Shown piece after piece: positions 20,916-29,158 of a DNA stretch of 64,000 nt (its first letter is position 1; each line of letters opens with the position of its first letter). The stretch is from Oscillatoria acuminata PCC 6304 (GTDB lineage Bacteria; Cyanobacteriota; Cyanobacteriia; Cyanobacteriales; Laspinemataceae), in the NCBI RefSeq assembly GCF_000317105.1, contig NC_019693.1, positions 1,984,001 through 2,048,000 on the forward strand, in the 5' to 3' direction. A program made the position numbers and the translations under genes. Below the pieces are notes generated by a model. That model was given only the letters and a program-made list of their open reading frames with translations, was not told where the DNA came from and made no database searches.

Positions 20916-22004
20916 CTAAGGGACTAAATCAGGGAAACCATGCTGAACATCTGGATGCAATAGTTGATGGTTTTTCACATTCAGTCCCTTAGATAAAGCT
21001 GCATCAAAGTCTAAGGCTTTAATTCCATTATTGGCTAATTTCACCACATAGGGTAAGGTACTATTATTAAGGGCTTGGGTTGCTGTCCAAGGGACGGCAC
21101 CGGGCATATTAGGTACGCCATAATGCACAACTCCGGCTTCAATATAAGTAGGATTTGTATGGGAAGTGGGTTGCAAGGTTTCTACACATCCGCCTTGATC
21201 CACTGCAACATCAATAATCACTGACCCAGGACGCATGGTTTCCACTAACTGACGCGGGACTAAAATCGGTGCCCGACGTCCGGGAACGAGGACGGCACCA
21301 ATGAGTAAGTCGGCATCGGAAACGGCTGCTTCGATTTGTAAGGACTCACTATACAGCAGTTCGACCCGGGACCCAAACAAGGTTTCCAGATAGGCGAGGC
21401 GATCGACGTTGATATCCAAAATTTGCACTCGCGCCCCCATGCCGACTGCCATCCGGGCCGCTTCTGTCCCGACTATCCCCCCGCCTAAGATGACCACATG
21501 GCCCGGTTTGACCCCAGGAACGCCTCCTAACAGCACTCCCCGTCCCCCTTGTTGCCGTTCGAGGTATCTCGCGCCAAACTGCACGGAGAGACGTCCGGCG
21601 ATGATGCTCATGGGGGTGAGTAGGGGGAGTCGTCTATCCGGGAGTTCGACGGTTTCATAGGCGATCGCACAGACACCGGATTCCATCAGGGTCTCGGTTA
21701 ATTGGCGATCGGCGGCTAAATGGAGATAGGTAAACAGCAGTTGTTCTTTGTGCAAATACCCATATTCCCCCGGTAAAGGTTCTTTCACCTTCACCACCAA
21801 TTCCTGACTCCAGGCATCTTTCGCCGTGGGGACAATTTTCCCCCCGCTATGGAGATACTCTTGATCGCTGAATCCCGAACCGACCCCTGCATGGGTTTCG
21901 ATAAATACAGAATGTCCCTGTTCCGTGAGGACTCTGACGCTACTCGGACTCAACCCCACCCGATATTCCCGATCTTTTGTTTCTTTTGGGACGCCGATTT
22001 CCAT
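20916..22004 (-). CDS. ald: Alanine dehydrogenase
   Basis: A 362-aa enzyme catalysing reversible NAD-dependent oxidative deamination of L-alanine to pyruvate and ammonia. The N-terminus EIGVPKETKDREYRVGLSPS carries the conserved Arg that binds pyruvate. Other marks are VKVKEPLPGEY near residue 70, TYLHLAADRQLT with the catalytic His near residue 96, and the NAD-binding fold VVILGGGIVGTEAARMAVGM (about residues 170-189). Length is standard. AGAGGTG precedes the ATG by a normal distance, so the start is secure. It is divergent from the high-light-inducible gene, with 133 bp shared between the starts. Confidence 0.96.
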   Translation of the reverse strand: MEIGVPKETKDREYRVGLSPSSVRVLTEQGHSVFIETHAGVGSGFSDQEYLHSGGKIVPTAKDAWSQELVVKVKEPLPGEYGYLHKEQLLFTYLHLAADRQLTETLMESGVCAIAYETVELPDRRLPLLTPMSIIAGRLSVQFGARYLERQQGGRGVLLGGVPGVKPGHVVILGGGIVGTEAARMAVGMGARVQILDINVDRLAYLETLFGSRVELLYSESLQIEAAVSDADLLIGAVLVPGRRAPILVPRQLVETMRPGSVIIDVAVDQGGCVETLQPTSHTNPTYIEAGVVHYGVPNMPGAVPWTATQALNNSTLPYVVKLANNGIKALDFDAALSKGLNVKNHQLLHPDVQHGFPDLVP

Positions 22005-22065
22005 GAATCACCTCTTGTAGTTCCGTTGTGATACCTTAATTTAGGAAATTTTAGAAGGATTGTTG

Positions 22066-22123
22066 TTGACGAATGAGTCGGTCTCCCTACAATAGAAGAT
22101 GATAAATCGTTAAGAATTGTAAA
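22066..22123 (+). promoter_or_regulatory. Sigma70-type promoter with HLR1-like RpaB site upstream of the hli gene
   Basis: TTGACG (22066-22071) and TACAAT (22088-22093) are separated by 16 bp. Downstream, on the complementary strand, 22106-22123 reads TTTACAAT-TC-TTAACGAT: one half matches the HLR1 half-site (G/T)TTACA(T/A)(T/A) fully and the other at 6 of 8 positions, with the expected 2-nt spacer. HLR1 is the known binding site of RpaB; a site downstream of the -10 would fit repression in low light. A 9-bp inverted pair (TGAGTCGGT at 22074, ACCGACTCA at 22127) brackets the region. Confidence 0.6.
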
Positions 22124-22137
22124 TTAACCGACTCACC

Positions 22138-22317
22138 ATGACAGAACCCCAACCTATCGGACCTACCGTTACCCCGAATCTGGAAGAACCAAAATTTGGC
22201 TTCAATAAGTATGCTGAACGCTTGAATGGTCGGGCGGCGATGATTGGTTTTGCCCTGACTCTGCTGATCGAATACCTCACGGGACAAGGACTGCTGTCCT
22301 GGTTGGGCCTCAGTTAG
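22138..22317 (+). CDS. High-light-inducible protein (Hlip, CAB-like, 59 aa)
   Basis: The reading frame from ATG 22138 to TAG 22315-22317 gives 59 residues. The single transmembrane helix carries the chlorophyll-binding signature of the Hlip/LHC family, FNKYAERLNGRAAMIGFA (about residues 25-42), with Glu and Asn-x-Arg as chlorophyll and ion-pair ligands. Hlips are single-helix thylakoid proteins that bind chlorophyll and carotenoid and protect photosystem II assembly. A clear promoter and an HLR1-like site lie just upstream, which fits light-stress control. The gene is divergent from ald. Confidence 0.93.
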   Translation: MTEPQPIGPTVTPNLEEPKFGFNKYAERLNGRAAMIGFALTLLIEYLTGQGLLSWLGLS

Positions 22318-22671
22318 GTCATCTCCTGAAGGCGGGCGGGTGGGTCATCTCCATCCGCCCCTTGGACTTGCACCTCGGGAATTGGGAGGGGTTTAACACC
22401 TCCTGGGGGAACTGAAAGACCTCCGGAATTTGAGCGATCGGGGCAGAAACCATCAGTAGGTTGACCCGGTTGGACTCGGCGTTCCACCCACAGATTGCCT
22501 TGAGAGGCGATCGCCCCTCGTCAGCTCAACCTCCCAAACGGTACAGTACAATCAAGGCATCGAAAGGTTACAATCAAAAGGGGAAGGGGTATTGCCGTCA
22601 CCCTAAACTTGGGGGTCAACTTTAAATCTTAAGCATACAGAAAAATTACCCGAGCAGAAAAAACACTAACT
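22318..22671. other. Intergenic region, hli to small membrane protein gene
   Basis: Apart from the hairpin just after the hli gene, this 354-bp stretch holds two HIP1-like sites and the presumed promoter of the next gene. I see no gene or RNA in it. Confidence 0.5.
22329..22363 (+). terminator. GC-rich hairpin after the hli gene
   Basis: Arms built on GGGCGG (22334-22339) and CCGCCC (22355-22360), extended by TGG/CCA inside and AAG/CTT outside, 12 bp after the stop. There is no T-run, so it may instead stabilise the transcript end. Confidence 0.4.
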
Positions 22672-22968
22672 ATGATGAATCCTGGATTGATTAGATTTCT
22701 AAAGTCAGCCTACCGTCAAGAACCTATTACTAGCTTCATCGTGATTGTCGGTGCTGTCGATGCAGCCCTTGGAGGAATTGACCAAAGCGTTTCTCTGTTT
22801 AGTTTTGGCATCGTTCTAGTCAGCGTGGCTTTGGCTTTACGATGGTGGCAACTCCAGCGCAGTCAGCCTGTAGATCTAGAACGAGTGCCGGAACATTATC
22901 TCCCCCCGGCTTCTTCTCGTCAACCCCTGCCCTTATTGATGACTTCTAAAAAATATCCCCCACAATAA
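22672..22968 (+). CDS. Small membrane protein, conserved in cyanobacteria, unknown function
   Basis: A 98-aa protein with two hydrophobic segments (about residues 18-36 and 43-60) followed by a basic RWWQLQRS junction and a Pro-rich soluble tail. The segment FIVIVGAVDAALGGIDQSVSLFSFG looks like a two-helix hairpin, and I recall similar small proteins annotated as hypothetical in cyanobacteria. The start ATGATG offers two adjacent methionines. It ends 39 bp before the MerR gene on the same strand and may be co-transcribed with it. Confidence 0.7.
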   Translation: MMNPGLIRFLKSAYRQEPITSFIVIVGAVDAALGGIDQSVSLFSFGIVLVSVALALRWWQLQRSQPVDLERVPEHYLPPASSRQPLPLLMTSKKYPPQ

Positions 22969-23007
22969 CCGTTCGGGGGTCGTGTTCCTGTTCCCCTCAA
23001 CTGCAAA

Positions 23008-23457
23008 ATGATGGAAACTTTGGTGGGTGAAAAATCCCTAAAAATTGGTGAAGTGTCTGCAACTTCGGGATTGCCGGTGAAGACGATTCGCTATTATGAA
23101 GAAATTGGTCTGTTGGAACCCACCGTAGACCGGGCAGATTCGGGTTATCGAATCTTTGACTCTACGGTTCTGAATCGGTTGGCTTTTATTAAGCGATCGC
23201 AATCTTTGGGATTAAGTCTGACGGAAATCAAAGAGATTTTGCAGGTTCACGATCGCGGCGAGTTACCTTGTGGAGAAGTTCGACATCATTTAGAGGCCAA
23301 AGTAGCGGCTATTGATGAACAAATCCGGTCGTTAGAAACCCTCCGTTCGGAGTTGCAAGGCATTCTCCAGGGCTGGCAAGAATCCCCCCCCAAGGACCAA
23401 ATTGCTCAGACGATTTGCCCAAATATTCAACAAGACTGCCATCATCATGGGGACTGA
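23008..23457 (+). CDS. MerR family transcriptional regulator, probable heavy-metal sensor
   Basis: A 149-aa regulator. The N-terminal winged helix-turn-helix is seen in KIGEVSATSGLPVKTIRYYE (about residues 11-30), followed by DRADSGYRIFD and the dimerisation helix. Possible metal ligands are Cys in LPCGEVRHH (near residue 89) and the C-terminal CPNIQQDCHHH, with two Cys six residues apart followed by three His. This resembles the Cys-loop of ZntR/CueR-type sensors, but the spacing is one shorter than the Cys-x7-Cys of CueR, and the His cluster suggests a zinc-type ligand set. MerR proteins distort a long-spacer promoter to activate transcription. No metal exporter is adjacent. Confidence 0.88.
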   Translation: MMETLVGEKSLKIGEVSATSGLPVKTIRYYEEIGLLEPTVDRADSGYRIFDSTVLNRLAFIKRSQSLGLSLTEIKEILQVHDRGELPCGEVRHHLEAKVAAIDEQIRSLETLRSELQGILQGWQESPPKDQIAQTICPNIQQDCHHHGD

Positions 23458-23549
23458 TTTCTCGTCTGACATTTTCCGCCGATGACCCGTGCGGAGTTTA
23501 AATTAATATTGTTAAGTCATAAGTTCTGAATCGATTATTGGTGAACTGA

Positions 23550-24737
23550 ATGGAGAGATTCAGATTAAAAAACCCTGTCCTAACTCAGGGTTTAATCCCT
23601 CGATTACTGGCCTATCTTCCCGCCCTCCCCTTACTACTAGGAACTGCCTTGTTTCCCCTGGGGGAAATCACTCGGGCGACGCCTCAACCCCGGATGCCGG
23701 ACCCTTCTTCTGTGCAGTCCTCATTATCTTGGGGTACTCTGTCTAATTCAAGGATTCAAGGGCAAGACGATCGCCCCATCCCCCTGAGTTGGAACAATCC
23801 AGAATTATTTCTGGCCATCGAAGGCGAATCCGCCACAATTCAATCCCTGGCCTTTAGTCCCGATGGCCGCTTTATTGCCCTAGGCGGAGGCAGAAATGAT
23901 CCGAGAATTGAAATCTGGGATTTACAACAAGAAAAACGGATTCACCACTGGAAAACCTATCAAAATCGAGTCCTCGCCCTGACTTTTTCTCCCGATGGAA
24001 ATACCCTCGTGAGTTCGGGAGATGGCGGGGCGATCGAAATTTGGGATGTCCAAGAAGGTAAATTATTACATCAATTTTTAGAACATAGAAGTAATGTACT
24101 TTCCTTGGCCATTTCCCCCGATGGCCGAAATTTAGTCAGTGGCGGTTTAGATGGAATTCGCTTTTGGGATTTGCGCGATCGCCAACTGATCCAAGTCTTA
24201 TTAAATTTACAACCGATTTATTCCGTAGCATTTCGAGGGGATGGACAACTGATCGCCGCCGGAACTCATGAGGGTAATGTTATTTTATGGCCAGTGATTC
24301 CCGGTGAAGGAATCGCCATTGTCGGCAATCCCCTAGCGACTTCCTTTCAACACGATCGCGGAATTACTACCTTAGATTTTACCCCCGATGGCAATCGTTT
24401 AATTTCCGGTAGTTTTGATGCCACGATTAAATGTTGGGATTTAGTTAACCGAGAACTGGTTTACACTCTGGTGGATCATCCTAGTTGGATTAAGTCGCTG
24501 AAAATTAACCCGAATGGTCAACTGTTTGCCAGTGCATCGCGGGATGGAATTCGCTTCTGGAATCTGGAGACAGGAGAGGCAGTCGGGTTTATTTCGTCCG
24601 AGTCAGATTGGGCACAGGCGATCGCCTGGTATCCCGATGGACTGACCCTCGCCACTGGGGGATTAGACCGAATCGTCAACTTGTGGCGAGGTGGCATGGG
24701 TCCCAATGAAGATGCGATCGCCTCCCCCAATCCCTGA
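23550..24737 (+). CDS. WD40 repeat protein with N-terminal hydrophobic segment
   Basis: A 395-aa protein. Residues about 15-45 are hydrophobic (LLAYLPALPLLLGTALFPLG) and may be a signal peptide or anchor. After a low-complexity linker, seven WD40 repeats follow from about residue 90 to the end, each with the SPDG turn and a final (I/L)W, enough for one complete seven-bladed propeller. WD40 propellers are protein-binding platforms; the partner is unknown. If the segment is a signal peptide, the propeller would be periplasmic or lumenal. The gene is followed by two 82-bp tandem repeats. Confidence 0.85.
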   Translation: MERFRLKNPVLTQGLIPRLLAYLPALPLLLGTALFPLGEITRATPQPRMPDPSSVQSSLSWGTLSNSRIQGQDDRPIPLSWNNPELFLAIEGESATIQSLAFSPDGRFIALGGGRNDPRIEIWDLQQEKRIHHWKTYQNRVLALTFSPDGNTLVSSGDGGAIEIWDVQEGKLLHQFLEHRSNVLSLAISPDGRNLVSGGLDGIRFWDLRDRQLIQVLLNLQPIYSVAFRGDGQLIAAGTHEGNVILWPVIPGEGIAIVGNPLATSFQHDRGITTLDFTPDGNRLISGSFDATIKCWDLVNRELVYTLVDHPSWIKSLKINPNGQLFASASRDGIRFWNLETGEAVGFISSESDWAQAIAWYPDGLTLATGGLDRIVNLWRGGMGPNEDAIASPNP

Positions 24738-24746
24738 CTCAATCCA

Positions 24747-24910
24747 GGGGACAAGAAACCAGGTTTCTGACCCAGATTTGTGACCATTGGCAAAGATTGG
24801 GATAAAAACCCGGTTTCTAACCTTTGCGGGGGACAAGAAACCGGGTTTCTGACCCAGATTGGTGACCATTGGCAAAAGTTGGGATCAGAAACCCGGTTTC
24901 TAACCTTTGG
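24747..24910. repeat. Two tandem 82-bp repeats containing AGAAACCNGGTTTCT palindromes
   Basis: Unit A (24747-24828) and unit B (24829-24910) align end to end with few differences. Each starts GGGGACAAGAAACC, has a GAAACC(A/G)GGTTTC palindrome near the start and an inverted AACCCGGTTTCT near the end, joined by GACCCAGATT and GTGACCATTGGCAAA. The same palindrome recurs at 30996-31063, 32816-32888, 51400-51413 and 55915-55981, always outside genes. It is a dispersed intergenic repeat family, here duplicated in tandem. Confidence 0.8.
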
Positions 24911-25000
24911 GGTCCCCCCATCCTAGACAGCAGAGAACAGATCGGTTTCAATAGAGACACATAGCGAAAATAAACCGATACTGATCCAACTGGGGGAAAT

Positions 25001-25939
25001 ATGTCAAGAGACGACCACAAATACCGATTAGTAACCCGTAGTGATTTTGATGGGTTGGTCTGTGCTGTTCTGTTAAAAGAACTGAATCTCATCGATGAGA
25101 TTAAATTCGTGCATCCCAAAGATATGCAGGATGGCAAAATCGAAATCAGCGATCGCGATATTACCACCAATTTGCCCTACGTCGAAACCGCGCATTTAGT
25201 CTTCGATCACCACGAAAGCGAAACCCTCCGCAATCCAGAGGCGAAAGATAACTATATAATCGATCCCAAGGCTCCCTCTGCGGCCCGGGTGGTCTACAAC
25301 TACTTTGGCGGACCGGAAAAATTGACCAATATCTCCACCGAAATGATGGAAGCGGTGGATAAGTCAGACTCGGCTCAATTTGAACGGTCTGAAATTTTAG
25401 ACCCCCAAGGATGGGTGCTTTTGAGCTTTCTGATGGATGCTCGAACCGGCTTAGGGAGATTTAAAGAGTTCCGCATTTCTAACTATCAATTAATGATGGA
25501 ATTAATTGATTACTGTAGAAATCATAGCATTGAGGAAATTTTGCAGCTTCCTGATGTCAAAGAACGGTCTGACCTGTACTTTGAACACCAAGATAAATTT
25601 AATCAGCAACTTAAAGACTGTGCCAAGGTTTATAACAGTCTCGTGGTCCTGGATTTGCGGAATGAAGAAACCATTTATGCAGGGAATCGGTTTACCATCT
25701 ACGCACTGTATCCCACCTGCAATATCTCCATGCATATTCTCTGGGGACTCAAACAACAAAATACAGTGTTTGCCGTGGGTAAGTCAATTTTAAACCGCAG
25801 CTCAAATCTGAATATTGGAGCATTGATGTTGGAATATGGCGGTGGGGGTCATGCCAATGCAGGCACTTGCCAAGTTGAGAATGAAAAGGCGGAACAGGAG
25901 AAGCAAGCCTTAATCGATCGCATTACGGCCCAGGGTTAA
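25001..25939 (+). CDS. DHH family phosphoesterase (exopolyphosphatase-like)
   Basis: A 312-aa protein of the DHH superfamily, metal-dependent phosphohydrolases acting on polyphosphate, pyrophosphate, oligonucleotides or cyclic dinucleotides. The first motif is RSDFDGLVCAVLL (about residues 13-25), and the signature is LVFDHHESE (about residues 66-74). The C-terminal DHHA1-type glycine motif is LEYGGGGHANAGTCQV near residue 285. Length fits the small cyanobacterial members often annotated as exopolyphosphatases; the substrate cannot be read from sequence. A strong hairpin terminator follows 16 bp after the stop. Confidence 0.88.
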   Translation: MSRDDHKYRLVTRSDFDGLVCAVLLKELNLIDEIKFVHPKDMQDGKIEISDRDITTNLPYVETAHLVFDHHESETLRNPEAKDNYIIDPKAPSAARVVYNYFGGPEKLTNISTEMMEAVDKSDSAQFERSEILDPQGWVLLSFLMDARTGLGRFKEFRISNYQLMMELIDYCRNHSIEEILQLPDVKERSDLYFEHQDKFNQQLKDCAKVYNSLVVLDLRNEETIYAGNRFTIYALYPTCNISMHILWGLKQQNTVFAVGKSILNRSSNLNIGALMLEYGGGGHANAGTCQVENEKAEQEKQALIDRITAQG

Positions 25940-25955
25940 AAGCTGGGATAAAATG

Positions 25956-25992
25956 AGAAGGAGCGATCGCCTTAACAGCGATCGCTCCTTCT
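25956..25992. terminator. Perfect 15-bp hairpin built on two HIP1 octamers
   Basis: AGAAGGAGCGATCGC (25956-25970) and its exact complement (25978-25992) flank a 7-nt loop, between convergent genes. Each arm contains a HIP1 core. There is no T-run on the plus strand; it probably terminates or protects both transcripts. Confidence 0.65.
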
Positions 25993-26022
25993 AGGGAAAG
26001 ATTCTGAATTCATAAATTTGGT

Positions 26023-26352
26023 TTAGGCCAGTACCATTGGAGTGCTTAGAAAGCGATCGCTCGGTTGCTTCACTTTCCCAATCTGAGTTGCGGAACTCTC
26101 TTGCGCCGGAACTAACATGAAATCCGTAGAACGGACCACCAAATCCCCTTCATCCAGAGACTGTCGCAACTGCCGTCCCATTTTCCAGGCCCGATATTTG
26201 ATAACATTCCACCGGGGGTTCGCCGGATATCCGGCAAATCCTGATCGCAATGCGGGGAGGTTATCTTTCGGCATGAGAGACCCGACTAAAATGCCCTCCG
26301 CCAGATCAACCACCATGAAGTTTCCCTTGGAATTTTGTTGTGCATTTAACAT
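26023..26352 (-). CDS. Conserved hypothetical protein, 109 aa
   Basis: A 109-aa soluble protein I cannot assign. It begins MLNAQQNSKGNFMVVDLAEG and has a basic middle (NVIKYRAWKMGRQLRQSLDE) and a C-terminal stretch VVRSTDFMLVP. It has no transmembrane segment and no known motif. GAGGAGG lies 7 nt before the ATG, strong support that it is translated. It is convergent with the DHH gene. Confidence 0.7.
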   Translation of the reverse strand: MLNAQQNSKGNFMVVDLAEGILVGSLMPKDNLPALRSGFAGYPANPRWNVIKYRAWKMGRQLRQSLDEGDLVVRSTDFMLVPAQESSATQIGKVKQPSDRFLSTPMVLA

Positions 26353-26958
26353 GGGATCAACCTCCTCGCCGCTAGACGAATAATGTTTATTGGGTTTGTA
26401 TTGTACAGATGATGAGCAGTCATTACAATCATTCCAAAAAAATTAAATTCTTCTGGAATGAAGATATTGGAAATTGGAAACGTCAAAAAATAATTGCTCC
26501 AGCCTAGAGCATTTGGATCCCGGGTCAGCCAAAACAGTTAGCTGATGCTTTTGACTCCGTTACCGGGTGAATTTATTCTCCAATTGGTATGAGTCTAGCA
26601 TGAGTCGTCCGATTATTGTATCAATGAATTCATTTTTTATAAATTTACGGACATAAAATTCCCGAGTGTCCCGGGTCAACAAGCCACAAAATCCAGACCT
26701 GGAGCAATTTGGGGAGGGGATAAGGTGCAACGGGTCGGCCAAACTCTCTCTCTTATGCCTTTGGCAAGATGCGTCCGAGGGAAGCGCTTATGGTAAAATG
26801 AATCAGCCCCTGTTTACCGAACAGGACTTAAGCATTTTGAAAATTCACGCCAAATGTAGAGGCGATTCGCTTTCTCGCCCCTACATTTAGGGTGGGATTT
26901 CCAAACCTGTGTAGGGTCATCCCTACCTTAAAATCCTACCTAGTTTTTTGGAAACCCC
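26353..26958. other. Intergenic region with one palindromic repeat
   Basis: About 600 bp with no convincing coding region. At 26852-26888 the arms AAATGTAGAGGCGA and TCGCCCCTACATTT form an inverted repeat with one mismatch, a member of the TGTAGNGGCG palindrome class also seen at 8886, 20842 and 30928. Confidence 0.55.
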
Positions 26959-27807
26959 TTAACGGGATGCAGCAGCAGCCTCCCTCAGAAGGCGATCGCT
27001 GGCTTGATTCCGGCGATAATTGCGCTTGACCAGACTCCCAGATAAAGGAGAAGCCATCAAGAGCATTTTATCCAATAGCCAGGGTGCAATCCGTTGGCAC
27101 AAAACGGCTAAATGACTTTGCCATCCCACTAAGATCTCCGAGGAGTCTTTGTTGAGTCCCGATATCAGTGCTTTTGCCACCTGCTGCGGTGTCATGGGCA
27201 CAACCCAGCGAAACAATTCTAAGTTTTTCGCCATGTCGGTATCGGTCAAGGTGGGCAGAAGTGCGACCACTTTGATATTATGTTCCGCCAGTTCCCCGCG
27301 CAAGGCTTGGGTAAAGCCGAGGATGGCGAACTTGGTTGCGGAATAGGTGGACATGGTGGGTGCAGCCACTTTGCCCATTAAGCTGGAAACGTTGACGATT
27401 GTGCCTTCCTGCCTAGCAGCCATGCGTTTGGCAACCATGCGCGTGATCTCGTACATTCCCATGATATTTAGGGAAAGTTCTTCCTGAATTTTCGGGAATT
27501 TCGATTGCAAGAATGGGGTCTGATGTGCGACCCCCGCACAATTGACCAAGAGGTGAATTGGACCATGATGCTTCCACGCTTTGGCGATCGCAATGTCCAC
27601 TTCCACAGGGCGCGTGAGATCTAAAGGGAGACTCACGACCTCTACTCCAATCGCAGCAATCTCGGCCTCCACTTCGGCCAATTTGTCGCGATCGCGGGCT
27701 ACGATAATGATTCGTTTCATGCCTTGATGTGCCAACTCCAGGGCGATCGCCCTGCCAATTCCACGGGACGCGCCAGTAATCAGTGCTGTCTTGTCTTGAA
27801 TGTTCAT
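26959..27807 (-). CDS. SDR family NAD(P)-dependent oxidoreductase
   Basis: A short-chain dehydrogenase of 282 aa from the ATG at 27807. This start is preferred over an ATG 72 bp upstream because GGAGG sits 10 nt before it and the cofactor motif then falls at the usual place. The Rossmann motif is TGASRGIGRAIALE (about residues 10-23), followed by NCAGVAH and the catalytic NVSS...Y-x3-K set (YSATK near residue 156). The C-terminal 50 residues are hydrophobic and basic, as in membrane-associated SDRs. The substrate is unknown. The gene stands alone. Confidence 0.9.
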   Translation of the reverse strand: MNIQDKTALITGASRGIGRAIALELAHQGMKRIIIVARDRDKLAEVEAEIAAIGVEVVSLPLDLTRPVEVDIAIAKAWKHHGPIHLLVNCAGVAHQTPFLQSKFPKIQEELSLNIMGMYEITRMVAKRMAARQEGTIVNVSSLMGKVAAPTMSTYSATKFAILGFTQALRGELAEHNIKVVALLPTLTDTDMAKNLELFRWVVPMTPQQVAKALISGLNKDSSEILVGWQSHLAVLCQRIAPWLLDKMLLMASPLSGSLVKRNYRRNQASDRLLREAAAASR

Positions 27808-28891
27808 AAATGAAGCCTCCATAGTTGAGGTCTTATCCCTCTCACCATTCCATGCCAATCTTGTTGATATTTTTGGCACGTCACGGAGTCACCTGTTTTG
27901 GCGATTACGAAGGATAAGTTAAATGCAATCAGTAGCATCAGCAATTTTGATGAAGGGGTTCAGAATGGGTAGGTTATACAATTGCTGACCCCTTCATCAA
28001 AATGCCGGGTGAAAATACTTCAAAGCCTAGTCAGGGTGATGGAGTCAACGCCTCAGATGCCAGTTCTGCTTGGGAAACCCAATCCACAAGTATGATTGAA
28101 CTTGACAATCCGCCTTCGCGCCGTTTGATGTTGAATGGTGCGCGGTAGCACGGTTCCATTTCCCCCTCGGTCCTATTCTTAGTTCCGAACTGTATCCGTT
28201 GGGTTCTTGTACATGGTGGGCTGGCCTCCTAGATACGAGTATGGACTTAAGTCGCCCTTGAGCATACTTTAACAGTTAAATCAAGCAACTGCAACATTTC
28301 TTCATAAACTTTTGGATGGCTTCCGTAAGAAATTTTTAAAGGACTGTCCTCTAAGGTTTATAGCGTTTGAGTTCTGACCATAGGTGTGATACAAATCACA
28401 AAAGTCCAATCTCCCCTGATAGGAATAGCGGATTAACCAACCACTCCTCCCACTCTACCTCAATCGGCACAGATGTAGAGGACTCCCCCACAAAAAGCCG
28501 AAAAAAATTCTCTTTTGGGGGGAATTTCACCGGACGAGAACAGGACGGGAGAAGTTGCCAAACCACGCCCTGATGTAAAACGCTAAAAAAGAAATTACCA
28601 TCGGGATTTAACCCTGGGGATCAAGAATTGACCCTTGTAGCGCCCCAGCCAAAAATGATGCTGAGTGAGGCGATCGCCGGGATTTTCCCTGACTCGGGAT
28701 CAGCGATCCCCATAAAAAAACTGTATCGATATCTGTAGCTATAATATCTCACACTTCTACTCACCTAGCGATCGCTCAACCTCCGCTATTTTTTCCCCGG
28801 GGGAAAAAATATTTCTCCCTCTAGCATAGCCAAAGCATCCCACTGTATGCTGATTAAACTTCTTTCACAAAACTCTCATTGATAAAAAATC
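27808..28891. other. 1.1-kb intergenic region with inverted repeats
   Basis: No coding region is convincing. A 16-bp perfect inverted repeat, ATTTTGATGAAGGGGT at 27944-27959 and its complement at 27988-28003, encloses 28 nt. A TATAAT box at 28740-28745 and a 25-bp palindrome at 28787-28811 precede the symporter operon. The stretch between about 28010 and 28700 is unassigned and could hold an RNA or a decayed gene. Confidence 0.5.
28787..28811. promoter_or_regulatory. Perfect palindrome upstream of the symporter operon
   Basis: TATTTTTTCCCC (28787-28798), one central G, then GGGGAAAAAATA (28800-28811). It lies 81 bp before the DUF4212 gene start and 42 bp after a TATAAT box. It looks like a dimeric regulator site in the 5' leader; no upstream gene needs a terminator here. 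Confidence 0.45.
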
Positions 28892-29155
28892 ATGAACAAT
28901 GAAAACCGTCACGCTTATTGGCGGGCCAACAAAGCCTTAATTCGCAACCTGCTGATCGTTTGGGGAATCGTCTCCATTGGGTGCAGCATTTTATTTGTGC
29001 AACCCCTCAACCTAATTCGGATTGGAGAGTTACCCTTCGGCTTTTGGATGGCCCAGCAAGGATCCATTTATATCTTCGTGGTCCTTATTTTTATCTATGC
29101 CGTTCAAATGGATAAACTCGATCGCAAATACAACGACAACAATCGGAGAGACTAA
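28892..29155 (+). CDS. DUF4212 small subunit of sodium:solute symporter
   Basis: An 87-aa protein with two transmembrane helices (about residues 18-36 and 52-73) and the family pattern RAYWRANKALIRNLL-like N-terminus and GFWMAQQGSIYIFVVLIF. DUF4212 proteins are encoded directly before a sodium:solute symporter of the acetate-permease-like type and are regarded as its small subunit. Here the large subunit starts 3 bp after the stop, so the two are translationally linked. No clear Shine-Dalgarno is seen before the ATG. Confidence 0.92.
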   Translation: MNNENRHAYWRANKALIRNLLIVWGIVSIGCSILFVQPLNLIRIGELPFGFWMAQQGSIYIFVVLIFIYAVQMDKLDRKYNDNNRRD

Positions 29156-29158
29156 CTG

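Noticed and set aside
24747-24910. Possible CRISPR array
   Set aside because: Only two units, contiguous with no unique spacers; the structure is a tandem duplication of a dispersed repeat, with no cas genes.
28367-28573. 68-codon plus-strand frame in the 1.1-kb gap
   Set aside because: No ribosome binding site and a Ser/Asp/His-rich random-looking product.
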